Shown piece after piece: positions 48,141 through 61,100 of a stretch of 64,000 nt of DNA (its first letter is position 1; each line of letters begins with the position of its first letter). Below the pieces are notes generated by a model, which did not search any database, was not told where the DNA came from, and saw nothing but the letters and a program-made list of their open reading frames with translations. The position numbers and the translations under genes were made by a program. Origin of the DNA: Edolisoma coerulescens (taxonomy: Eukaryota > Chordata > Aves > Passeriformes > Campephagidae); contig VWZW01005507.1 in assembly GCA_013397115.1 (NCBI GenBank), forward strand, positions 4,120,113 through 4,184,112. Reading direction: 5' to 3'.

Positions 48141-49832
48141 GCTGTGGCAAAGGTTACCTGTGCAGCCACCTGCCTGGTAAAAACAGCTTCCAGACACCCT
48201 GCTCGCTTCCATACCGGTCAAACCACATCTCCAACAAACTGACCTTGAATCCCTTTCAAACGGAATGGGAAATCTGTTTGGGCCACGCCACTGCCAGCCC
48301 TGCACAGGTAAAACGACTTTGGGTGTGTGACAGCTCCCACCAGCCCCTGGACGGGGCAAAGGCCTCCACACAGCAAAGGGAGTACTCTCAAAGAAGCCCA
48401 AACAGGGAAACTGGAGCACAAAAAGGAGAGCTGAAAGGAGCAGTCTGGGACTGCTGCTGGGCTCTCAGCCCCTCAGGACAGCCCAGCCACCAGTGGCACC
48501 GACAGCCTCCCTGCTGAGCCCAGCCCGAGGGCAGCTGCTCTAGGCACTGTCACCGTCCATGGATCCCTGCAATACCGCTAAGCAAGACAAATTACAGATG
48601 ACTTTTAATCCCTGACTCCAAAAGCTCTGTCTCCTGCAGGTTTACATCTTATATTTCCATGCTGGAAGTAATTTTTCCAGCTTAAAATGATTACTTTTTT
48701 CACTATAGCATCAAGTGTGTGCCCTACATGAAGCACTGCTACACCCACTGACTCAGAGATCAGCTGAGCGCTGCTCTAGGCACACCACTTCTGCTGATAT
48801 CCACTATCCACGGCTTCCCAGAATTTCCCAGATCATATCCTCATTTAACAGAGCACAGAGAAAACAGAGCTTCCTTTCATGGGACAATGTTCCCATTGCT
48901 GGTGGTTTTCAGGGTGCAGGATATCACCCTATGCTTTCTGGTTTATGCAAGGATGTGGAGTAAAACAGCCAGTAATATTCACAGCTTCACAAATTCCAGC
49001 TGTGCATAGAGGTTTTTTTCAGTTGAGAAAGACGCCTGAGAGAAGGGCAGATCAGCTACTGGGACCAGAATGTGGTGATCAAACAAGATTTTATCAGGAA
49101 ACAACATGAACGGATGTGCTCTGATAACCTTCACTCTTTGCTGGAGTAAGAAAAGGGCAATAGTGAACATGAAATAACTCTAACATGGGCCCAGCCTCGG
49201 GTGTTCTAGGCAGGCTTGAACGGAGTAACCGGGCCCTGAGGCACAGAGCCCTCAGTGGGTCTGACACAGCTCCTCTGGTCACCACTCCAGCAGCATCTTG
49301 ACAAACAGCGCTGGTGGCTCCTACTCCTTAAATTCCCTGTCCAAACTGAGGGCTGTGTGCTCAGAGAAGGCTGGGGACTGCCAGCAGCCCTGGGCTGTGC
49401 CCCAGGCTGGGGAAGAAGGCTGAGGCTGGGTTTGTGTGCTCCTCAGCCCAGCAGGACCCTACCCTGGGGTGAGACCCCCTGTGGGACTGCGGCTCGGCTC
49501 GTGGGGTGTGTAGCTATGCAAAGCACTCAACTGATGCACCACTAAATATAGCCCAGAGGGGAAAATGCACCTCAGTGTATCCACTGAGGATCAGCTGAGG
49601 AGAGAAACATCTGCTTGGGTAAACACTCCCGAAATGATGGCCTTTCCACATGGTCCCACACATGCTGTGTTAGTCCTCATGGCATCAGGAAGCCCAGAGA
49701 ACAATGCATAAGCATGCACAGCCAGGCACTGAGAGCCTAAATGGAAATACATTGGAATGGATCTATAGGGAAGAAAATTAAGGAAGGAGGAAAGATCACT
49801 ATTAGCTATCAGTAGAGAAAAGGAAATTTTCT

Positions 49833-49868
49833 CTTAACATTCAAGTTTCCCTTAACATTCAAGTGTCC
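49833..49868. repeat. 18-bp tandem duplication
   Basis: CTTAACATTCAAGTTTCC is followed directly by CTTAACATTCAAGTGTCC, differing at one position. A small local duplication in the intron. Confidence 0.85.
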
Positions 49869-50553
49869 TATAGCAATAAACTGAGCAGTGGATGCTGCTT
49901 TTCTCCAGCTGCAGATGAAAGGTTAGGACTGAAAATCGGGATTGATAAAAATGGAAAAAACAGAGCTTAATGTAGAAAACACAAGTCCATAGTGCACACA
50001 TGCAGGGATGAGGAAAAAACTAGAACAAAACCTGCAGGGAGTCAAATTTACACGACATACAGAGAACATGATACACGTGGGTCCAGTGCCTAGAAAAAGG
50101 CATCTCCTTCACTTTAATCTTGCCGACAGTTTACCATGGAGGAATGGGAGTGGAGCAGCTGATCATTCTGATGCAAATAGGATGCATTTGTTAATGGTTA
50201 TTTTATGGCACAAAGTAATCTGTGGAGTGACTTCCCATCCAAACTGGTGAGATCACACCAAAGCTTTTACATGCTGCAGCATGACTTAAACAAGAACTTG
50301 GATGCAAATGTTAAAGATGACAAAGCAACGAGGGGATTTTGTTCATGCTGGTGATTTCATTAGGAGCAAAATCCTTGCTGCTTTCCCGACTCTGCTACAT
50401 GGAGATGATTGTGGAGAAATCAGGGGTGTGTTCAGCAACCCTTTTGCTTTTACTAGGAAGCACCAGCCAGCTACTAAATCCTATTAAATATCTACCCTTC
50501 CCTAATAAATGTTACAGCATGTGATCACTTTCACTCCTGAAAATGCTCTGGGG

Positions 50554-50565
50554 AAAAAAAAAAAA
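50554..50565. repeat. A12 homopolymer
   Basis: Twelve consecutive A on the plus strand, seen directly. No adjacent retroelement was recognised. Confidence 0.9.
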
Positions 50566-51356
50566 GGAAAGCTACATAATGCAGCATGTGGAACAAACAA
50601 TTCTGCTCCTTTCTGTCTTTGATGGCACTAAACCTCCCTCACACAATGACATGATGCACAGAACAATGTCCAGCCAAGCATTACGGGGTGTGGAAGGGCA
50701 GGTCCCTCCATTGTCTTTATTTTTACACAGAGTTTATGGCATTTTGCTGTCAGCAACAGAAAAATAAACCTTCCACAATCCAGATGCAGATTCATCTACA
50801 GGAATGATTAGGTTCATGTGCAAAAAGTCACTGTAAAGCCGCCCACAGCAAATAAACATCAAAGTCATCTGGGTTTAACAGATTAAACTGGTGGAAGAAC
50901 TCAGCTTGTGATTTTTAGTTTTTGTTTCAATTCAGAAGAGGAAGATGACACATTTAAGCAGATTTAGAGGAACAGGTGCTCAGCTCTCCCTGCATGGTGG
51001 TGGATGTGTGACTGTTTAACTTCGGGGTACTGGAATGCAAACCTGTGTAACCATCTCCCACAGCATGTCCAGCTCCCTGTGTGGAGAACACCCATCCCAG
51101 GGCCCATTACAGCAACAGCACCCAGCCAGCTGCTCTTCTGGCTCTCCAGGAACCCCACCGACTGCTTGTTCTTCTGTATGAAATGCAAAGCAGCTACAGA
51201 AACACAGCCTTTCCAGTGGGAGATTCAAACGGTTTAACACTTCTGGGTGCTGCTCTCAGAAACACCTTCAGCTTCAACCACCAGCACCTGCCCTGGGTTG
51301 CACACGACCGCTGAACAAAATGATCACAAGGATCAAGGCCTGGACCCCAAACTGTA

Positions 51357-51808
51357 TCACAGAATCACAGACTGGTTTGGGTTGGACAGGACCTTAAATA
51401 TAATCCAGTGCCACCTCTCTGCCATGGGCCAGGACACCTTCCACTAGGCCGGGTTGCTCAGAGCTCCATCCAGCCCAGCCTTCAACATTTCCAGGCACAG
51501 GGCATCCACAGCTACTCCGGGCAATCTGTGCCACGGCTTCATCACCCTCATAGGGAAGAATTTCCTCCCAATATCCCATCTAACCCTTCTCTCTGTCAGT
51601 GTGAAGCCATTCCCCTTTGTCCTGCCACTCCAGACCCTTGTAAATAGTCTCTCTCCACCTTTCCTGTACCTTCTTCAGGCATTGTCAGGCCACAGTCACC
51701 CCGAAGCTTCTCTTCCCCAGGCTGAACAATCCCAATTCTCTCAGCCTTTCCCAAAGGAGAGGTGCTCCATCTCTCTAACCATCTTGGTGGCCTCCTCTGG
51801 GCCTCTCT
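51357..51808 (-). mobile_element. CR1 LINE 3' fragment (about 450 bp)
   Basis: Read on the minus strand, this includes the stretches GAGAGAATTGGGATTGTTCAG, AAAGGGGAATGGCTTCACAC and CCTGTCCAACCCAAACC, and ends in a TCTGTGATTCTGTGA-type tail. It is a 5'-truncated, non-coding copy in the same orientation as SPTBN1, the longest transposon piece in the window. Confidence 0.93.
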
Positions 51809-52969
51809 TCCTCCTTTCTGAAGAAAGATGTTACAAAACCATATTTCCAGCAACATAGCAGAAGCAGATGAATAGAGGAGTAACTTTCTGGCTTCATGAC
51901 GTGCAGTGTTCAAATGGGCCTCCTTTAAAAAGCAGCATGGAAAATGTCTCAGTGCTGTTGGCATTTTACATGAAAGGACACAAACCCCTCATGGCTGATT
52001 TGATGTCAGTACTTGTTGCCACTTTTCCCTCTTACGTAAGAAACAAATCACTTCATCAAAAGGAGCATGGAAAAAGCATCTGCCTGTCCCAGGACACTGA
52101 CTGGGAAATTTCTCCAGAAGAACAATGAAAACCTGAGGTCACTGCACTGTTTCAAGTACACACAATCTTGGGGGGTCTTGGCAGTTTCCTTTAAAACACA
52201 TTATATGCATAATGCAGGGAAGAGCCAGGGGATTTTTGAGGGGGACAAAAACATTTTTCTCTACTTGTCCAAACCACTCTTTGATTGGCAGTGTCGAATG
52301 AGGATGAGAGCAAGGCTTGGCACAGGCAGGGAACATGCCAGGTACTTCCCTACATCAGATTCATCTTATTTCTTTCCACGTTCAGCAAACCCAGCAGAAT
52401 GAGAATTTTTACAGTGGATTCCCGCTTGTCTATGGGAAGGAAAACAAGGGTAGGAGGAAGGAGCTGGGGGGTTTTATTATTTCTGTTGCTCTCTTTTCCT
52501 TTCAGAGTTCCTCCCTCTTCTCAGCACTGCAGGGAATGCAGCTGCTCTCACACAAGACTACTGGCACTGCTATTCCCACAATGCAATTCCTACTGGTCCT
52601 ATGAGCCCAGCCTGGGACCCTCCTCAGCCAGGAATTTGGAAATACAGAATTGTAACTGACGTTAACCAGAGATGAGTCACAGAGAGATGGGCATCAGGAG
52701 TCAGCATTCCCTGTGAAGACAGCAAAGTGCATGGTGAAACCCATCTTTTCCACAGCAAACCCTGGCCCCGTGGGCAACCACTTCCAGTGGCACACACCAC
52801 CCCGGAGGGAGGAGACCTGCCAGGATGCAAGGCTGGGGGGAGCCAAGCAAGGGCAATCGTGATGGGATATCCAGAAGAAAGCTGTCACTGTGAGGCTGTT
52901 GAGACACTACCTCCCCCATAGGCTGTGGGAACTTCATCCTTAGGGAGCTTCAGATCTCAGGAGGACAAA

Positions 52970-53075
52970 TCCCTAAGCAACCTGATCTACCGCAGGAGTC
53001 ACTCCTGCTTTGAGCAGGTGTGCTGGACCAAATAAACTCCTCTCCCAGCCTGAAACATTCTGAGATTCTATGAAT
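52970..53075 (+). mobile_element. CR1 LINE 3' fragment, opposite orientation
   Basis: On the plus strand it reads CCTGATCTACCGCAGGAGTC, then ACTCCTGCTTTGAGCAG, GGACCAAATAAACTCC and a terminal GAGATTCTATGA. This is the CR1 3'-end pattern of a subfamily distinct from the other two copies. It is diverged, and its 5' border is approximate. Confidence 0.8.
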
Positions 53076-56000
53076 TCCAGCAAGCTTAAACAAGAATAGG
53101 CCAGAAGACTGCACTGCCAGTATTCTTATGGAATCCCACCGAGGGATTTCAGAGAGCTGTGGGATCGCTTCTTTCATCTGAGGCACAAGTTGAGACATTA
53201 TATGGAGAGCAAAGTCAAAGCTGTGGTATGTTTTGACCATGCTTCTGTAAAAACTCACTGCAATCAGAATGAAGAATAGATGAAAGAAATACCAAACCTT
53301 TGCTGGTTTCATGTTTAAATCTAATTTCACCTTAATGACAGAGAAGCATGAATAGAAAATAAAGAAATCTATGATGACTGCATTTAATCCTTTCAAAATA
53401 TTAAATCTCTGTGCTAAGAGATGTTATCATTATAATTAATTGCTGCTAAATTATAATTTTCATCATCACAGAATATTTTAAATGGAAGAAAATGTGTTTA
53501 AACAACCACTGCGTTGATCAGGGATTAATAAGAGCTGAATTCATAGCCTTACTGAACAATGTGTTTAGTTCCTGCAGTTTCCATGGTCACACAATAATTT
53601 ACTATTGTTAATTGCCTGCCATACTGTAGAGTCAGATGCACTACACTGTGCTGACAGGATGATGAATAAAAACAGCAGCACCACAGGTAAGCCAGATCAT
53701 AGCTCAGCAAACTCAGTCCCAAAGGGGAAAACTGAATGAGTAACAGCGACAAAAATACTGTAGGTTACAATAAAAATCACTTGTATAACTGAAGGAACCT
53801 TGATATTTATAAAATGCCATTATTTCTAAAAAGGGAGTTTTAAAAATGCATTAATTTTAATGAGATTTGAGACAAACTGCTAATAAGAAGCATTAGAGGA
53901 AAAATCCCTAATCTTCTCTGGCTTTAATCTGCAAACCCATCATGCAGAGCTCCCAAGAAAGTCCTGGAGTTGGTGTCTTTTGAGATTGGCAGAACTGACA
54001 CTTTCACCTCTTTGCTTGCTTAAGAAAAGCTCCAGAAAACTGAACCATGATCTCAACTTGAACACACATTCCAACCAGTCACTCTGTATAGTAAAGGAGT
54101 TCTTTAAGAAATCCATGTGGCAATTAAAAAAATAACAATTAATAATAAGAAATCTTTCTTTTCATGCCACATCTGCTTTATTGGGAATTCTGAGGCGCAA
54201 AAAAGTTGCACATGCATTCTAGTTCCTCACCTCAAAATTTTCGTACTTGCCTGTTTGATTCCAATCCAAAGGTCATTTACTGGTCTGCTACTGTGGGGCA
54301 ATGTGGCATGTTTAAGCAAAATCATTTTAGCCTTTGGAATTATGCAAGAGTGGGGAAAAGAGATCCCTTTCCAGCACAGTATTTCCTGCCCAGGTAATAA
54401 CTTTCAAAGCAGTACCAGAAAAAAACCCTTTGTTTGAAACCCTCCAAGGTCTCTCTGAGATTTAAAAGGTGATGCAAATTTGAAGAAATTAGGGTAAAAT
54501 TATACTTTGAATACCTTAAATGTGTATCTTCATCCAGAAACATCACTTGTTTCTTGTTTTTCTAGTCTTAAAAGTGGACTTGTGAGTTGTACTGATTGTG
54601 CAAGGCCTTGACTGCAACAACTGAAAGGCCCTACATGGGGACAAAGGTGTGGCTCCTGTGGAAGAGATCCAGGAGAGCTCACAAGAATTTACCTTCACTT
54701 ACTTCTTTCATTTTTAGGACAATGAGAAAATTATAAAAGCACTCAAAGACTCCTGATCACAGCCATTTCACTGATGCCTCCTTAGCCACGTTGCACATGG
54801 GCTCCATATTCTGGGCTTTTCCTCCTCAAAATGTGAATTGGTGATGTGGTGTTTTCTTTAAAAACCCCAAAAAACAGAATAAAGCCCCAAACAGACTATG
54901 AGGTAATGGCAATTAACAAAGGAAAACAACTTCTGAAAGTTCAGTGTCTAATTAATGCTCCCAGCTGTCTGTTAGTGCAACAGCAATGTCATTAGAACAT
55001 AGTTCAGGTATTGGTTAAGCACAGAACTACTGCACATTTGCACAGACTGTTTGTGCTTGCACCTGTCTTACACAGCTCCAAATCACACAGATACAGGGGT
55101 ACACAGGCATGAGAATTCACTGTGGCATCTTACACTCATCTGTATGTTCCTGAAGCCTCAGTCACAGCTCACTGATTTTCAGGTCTCCAAGCTTACACAC
55201 AATTCACACATTTCAGCCTAACTCAGATACACCAGATGTTTATGCAAAAGGAAAAGTCCCATGAATACACTCCTGAATGTGAAGGCCACGGTGACCTGCA
55301 GCTGATGCCAGAGAAATGTTTCTGAACTTGGCAACAGGAGCGAAACCAGAAGGGAAAGCTGAGTTGTGCAGCACAGAAAACAAAAGGTGTTCTGGCATTA
55401 GGTGGCTCACACAGGTACACCTGAAACCTGCCAGGAACGGGCTGGGATGGGCCACACTCACGAGGCTGGAGGAGAGGGAAAGGACAGCCCCACACCCAGC
55501 ACCCTGAACGGGCAATGCAGAGATCACACCACCCTGCCCAGCCATTTCAGTCATTCGGGAAAAACAGGGGGAAGTCCCCTTGGAGCTGCTGGTTTATTCC
55601 ATGCTCGTCCCAGCCCTGCCATACCCAACCTGGGGAGCAGCTCTGCTGGCGCCAGGGCAGAGCTCCAATCCATCCCTGCGGGGGATGGCACTGCCAGGAC
55701 ATGCTGCATGGTTAAAGGTTTTACATATTAGGTGTCCTTAAGTGTTGTCTCCTCTCCAGGACAACTTGTGACTGCTTTTATTTAGAGAAAAAGTATGTGC
55801 AGTGAGGAATTAGCTGGAACACGGCTGGCGCCAGGCACTGAGGAAACAGGAGCATCTTTCAAGTGGCAGAGAGCATCATTAGCATCAGTGTGCTGGCAAA
55901 CACCAGGGCAAGTCAACTGTTAAGAGCAAAGGCTCCAGTAAATAAGGTTTATATCACGGGAATTTTATTATATACCCTATCAGACATATTTACTTTGGAG

Positions 56001-58160
56001 AAGAGGCAGAGAGAGAAGCATTTAGTAATATATCAGCAGCAGGGGATTTATGGAAAAAATGTTCCATAACTTCCATGTCTCGCCCTGTGAGCTCCTTCTG
56101 TAAGGACTTAGGCCACAGCTAAGAGCAACTAGGTCCAGATGCAACCAGCACTTAATCTGCTATTAAAGGCTGACAGATTATCAGTGCACCTGCACAAGTG
56201 ACAGTGGTCAGGACAGCACCCAGGGAACAGTCAGGAAACAATCTGTGGGCACTGCCAGTTTTCTGAAAAGACTTCCTTGAGCTAGAAGTGACACACTCTG
56301 TTCCTGATGCCAGGGGAGGCCGTGAGGGTGAAACTCAACTCGCACCCCACAGGGTGAACAAAGGCACAGGGAGGCAGAACACGAGACACTCAGCACTCAA
56401 AGGTAAAGACAACCCAAATTATTGAACTTCCCGTGACGAGGATAACAGAAAGGTCAGAAGTTCAGAACACCACCAATATTTGATGTTTCCAGACACCTCC
56501 CCTATTTATTCCGAGCCTGCCTTCAGTGCCATTCCGTAATGGCTCTTACTCATGTCAGCCTGCAATCACAGTACAGTCACATCTGTGATTTCACAGCAGT
56601 CTCCCCCATTACATTGCCAGGCAATCTGAGCTGACAGAGGAACACACCCTGAAAAAAGCAGCCGTTGCACTATCAAAGTCTAGCTTCCCTCCAAATAACT
56701 GTGGAAAGATACTAAACTAGATGTAGAATTAATTATTACCCAAAGCAAACCGTAGATAGTTGACTGCAGATGGGATGGTCAGGTTTTCAATTCTCTTTTT
56801 TCCTGGAACCAAATTATAATCAGATCATATTTCCAAAAACTGGAAACACTTCCTGGACAAAATGAGCATTAAGAATTGGACTTTGGAGGATTTTTGAAAG
56901 GAAAAGGCAGAACCCAATATATGGTATTAGCACAGAGAAGCTGAAACCAAGGGGAAACTGTTATTTGAGAAAAATGTAGGTACAGGACTGGATCTGAGAG
57001 ACAAAACCCCTCAGCACAGTGTTGTTTGTGCAGTTCCTTTTAACAGGGCTGCATTGGTTTAGACTATCTGAGAAGTGGGTGCTGCACATTGGCTGATTTT
57101 CTGCAGTTTGCCAAGCCATTAAGGGAAATTTAGGTATCTTTATTAAACCATAGGGGTTTCATTCCAAGAAAAATCTGGGCAGCCAGCATTTATTCTTTTC
57201 TGATAAACTCTTAAATCTCTTTGTAACCACATGTTGCTTTGTTTAATCTTTGAAGGCATAAGGTCACCCTTTGCTTGTGATTAGAGTACTGTGGTCACAC
57301 AGATCATGTTTGTACCTTGCCACCGCGCTTTTTCCACTGACCCTCTGGCGAGCAATTCTCCAGCTACTCTACCTGAAAACTCAGTCCCAACAGAACTAAA
57401 ACAGGCAAGAGAACTTAAAGCCACTAATCTCAAAACCAAACCAATCCTCAGAAGCACATGCCTGGCCATTTTGGCAATACTGTAGGCAGAGGTGTTCGAA
57501 GTCTCTGCAAGAGATACCAAATATGCCTTCTGTACAATGCCATTTGGGATGATACTGCTCATTTTTGCTAATATAAATAATACATAAAAATCATATTTAT
57601 GACCTCCTCCTCAATACAGTTTAGCTAAAATCAGTGCAGGACTGTGCATGGTATTGATTCCCACCAAAGAGCAAACTGACCCTGTCCAGTGTCACTTTGT
57701 CACGTACGGAAAACTGGGCTTGTACTTTCCAGTTCCAGCTTATATTTTTATGAACAAACCAAACTTGACTGAACACGGAATTATCAGCACTTCCAGTTAT
57801 CCCATGAAAAGGCCACTTGGTAATGCCAGCTCTTTCACAAGCCCTTTGAAAAGGCAGGAGCGTGGCCCCCAGACCATGGCCCAGTGGCTGCCTGTGTGTC
57901 TGCCGGGCTGTGCTGTTCCCTGCACACTGAAGGGCCTTTCTCTGTAAGCTCCTTTCTCAGGAACAGTGGGGCATTGAGCAGGGCTACGAGCCTGGTTAAT
58001 ATTAGTTTGGCTACAGTAGTGCTCTCCCAACAAAGGAGGCTCTCAGCCCGGGATACCCTCGCTCCAGCAGCAAGTGCACAAGGGCTTTTGTGTGAGCGTG
58101 GGCTCTCCTGGCCACCGCGACCCCGGGCTCCGCATCACAAGTCACAAGCATGAGTGCTCC

Positions 58161-58198
58161 CCATCCCTCTGGGCCTTTCCCATCCCTCTGGGCCCTTC
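58161..58198. repeat. 19-bp tandem duplication
   Basis: CCATCCCTCTGGGCCTTTC is followed at once by CCATCCCTCTGGGCCCTTC (one mismatch). A small local duplication. Confidence 0.85.
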
Positions 58199-61100
58199 TC
58201 CTGTGGCAGAAATGTGAGGACTCAGCTCGATGCATTTTCAGGAGCAGCGAGCAATTTTGGGCTCACGTGCTCTCCTTAATTGAACGACCACAGTGACCCT
58301 GGGTGCCAACAGGGACACGACGTGTTCGAGGCGCAGCTGGGAGCAAGGCCCTGCTCCCCACAGCACCCCTGTGCTCATCAGGTTCCCCTCTGCTTCTGCA
58401 GGCCAGGCCACCACCTCAGTCCTGTTGCACTGAATTTCAGAGCTGCCGAAATGCAGAGTAATCCGTGAGTTTCTTACTCTCTCCACAAATGACCCTTTAC
58501 TTTGAAAGGACTCATTTTCAGTTGGGAGGGGAGTTGTTTACTAATACTTATTAAAAAACTTTAATCTTTGATGAAGTGTCACTTCACTTGGACAATCACA
58601 CCAGGATAAAGGCCATTACCTGCCAGGCCCAGATACAAATTTCCAAATGGAATTTCAGATTTGAGTTCTTGTGGGAAGAGGGAAGCAGATTCTCAACCAC
58701 CTTATTTACGATATTCTATCTCCTTCACCACGGCTTTGAAAGTCAACAGAGACTAATTCCCAATATTCGGTGTAAGAGTTTTCCCAAACCCATCCATTCA
58801 ATGAAAATAATTCATTTTCACATGAGGAAAAAATGTCATTGTCATACCCTGCTACTCAATAGCTGATACTTAATACTTCTCAATTCAATTTAAACAGGAA
58901 CAAAAAGACCTTCAGAGCTGTTAGTAATCAAATACTCATGAAATTCAGACTCTGAGCAGAAGGGCTGCAGTTACCAAACCCCACATCCTGTGCTGGGATC
59001 TCACAGGAGAGGAGTTTAGTACAGGGATGAGGGAATGGGGATTTTGTGAATTGTGTTGTAATTTGATTTTCTTCACCATTCTCACTAAGCTTAGGTAGCA
59101 GCTCACCCACTTTAATAGTCAAAGCATGCACCCAACAGAAAACAGAGAGATGAAAGAAACTAAGGAAAAAGAGGAAATCACAAACCCAAATTGGGAAAGA
59201 GCTCAGGAATGGAAGACAACCATTGTTCTGTTGTTTTATCACCACTTTCATCTCTGTCCGTAGGCTTGTTTTATTGCCCTACTTTCCACACAACTTAATG
59301 GCAAAACCCACAATCCATTTGAATAGGGCTCTTGGATAGGAAAAATATTTGGAACAGGAGCCTGTACTCCCAGGTGATTACAACATGCCCATGAAACACT
59401 GGGATGGTCTGTGACAGGGAGCTTCTTGGAGACATGGAATGCAGAAACACCCAAGGGCTGATTCCTGTGATGCATTCCCAGATCCATGAGCTGTAGAGAT
59501 TTACACCAGTTGAGCACCACACAAATCATTTTACTGTTTTAACTCTGGCTACGTATCTCCCGCAGGGTATTCAAACACCCCACTGTCCCATGTGAAAATA
59601 TCTGCTGACAAGCTTTGTTTACTTCATTTCAGAGCCACAAAAAGTGCTGCAGAATTGCCCTTTTGAAAACAAAATTAGGCTAGAGCACCTAGAGATTTCT
59701 GTTTGTTCTTAAATTAAGTTCCTTACACACACAGTTAAAAAACCAAATGTTACAAACATACTCTAAATGAAAACTGAAGAGAACAGACTACAAAAAACCT
59801 GAGCCAACAGCTCGGAATTGTAAATGTTCACAGTTACTTCAGTGAGGAGCCAAATCCAATTTAAATGTTTGCTTTTCGACCTGTATCAACACTGACCACA
59901 CGAGCAGAAATACCTTACCCTGAGATCCTTTAACTTGCCTTCTCTGTCTCCACAAGTACCAAAACCTATGACCAGAAAAGATAAATTTTTGCCCAAAAAT
60001 TGAGTCAGGTTTTGGATATGTTCGCAAGAATCTTTGCACTGGAAAGAATAAGGGCCCAGCTGTCAGAGAAATGCACATTCAAGTCAGTGTGAGACCCCTC
60101 TGAAACTCTTTGCAAATCTGACAGGGCTTCCAACCGTGCAGCTTGTGCTCAGGTGTTCACCCAAACCAGAAGACTGAAGTATGCTGTGACACATGCAGGC
60201 TTTGGAATGTTGCAGACACTAGAAAATCAAGTAAAATTTGCCACAGGGACAGGAATTTGCACCTTTGGTGGATCTGAGAACGTGGAGGGGAAAGTGCCAA
60301 AAATCGGTGTAACCCAGACACATTTCATCCAGAATGAAATTCAGCCTCCCTGCATTTCAGCTTTAACAGAAATTACCATGACAAGAAATGCCAGTGACCC
60401 ATTTGGTAGGCAAAGTAGGGTGTCCCCGGTCAGTAATCAGCGCCTGGAGCTATGCAGGTCACTGCTCCCAGGAGACTCGAAGCCTTCACAAGGTAAATCT
60501 CCCAAATAGGAAGGCGGCTGCTGAAACTTGCTGCTCAAAGGGCACCCGCGGGAGGAACTCCAAGGATCCTGGTGTCACAGAGGGTGTCTCTGCCCTAGTG
60601 CAGGACAGCACTGCAACTCCTGCAAACTGCTCTGTTGGCAGCAGGAGCTCCCCGTTTAACCTTGAGCACCGACAGGGATTTGGGGGGAAGGTTTTCTTGC
60701 AGGAAAAGCTGTGGGAAAGCACTGCTTGAGAACAGAAAACCAGGAAAATTCTCCTGCTGTCCTGCAGTCTGGATGGGAACCGATCAATACATATATTCAT
60801 ATATAATCAAGCTGACCACCAGTGACCACTTAAAAGTAGAAGTGGTGTGTGTCTCTTTTTATGCCAAACCTCCTCGGGTAACTGCAGATCAAAGGATTCC
60901 AAGCCAAGGAGCTCCCCTGCTGAAAGGCTCTGCTATCAGAGAGGGGCTTTGCCCAAACACCTGAAATACAGTTGCATTGCCTTTTCTGGTGTAGGTAGTG
61001 CTGCGCAGCCACAGTCAGCCTTGTATCCCCATGAAACAGAGTTTAGAACTGATCTTAAACACCTGTGATGGGAAAGGCAGCTCACCTTTCCTACAGCTTA

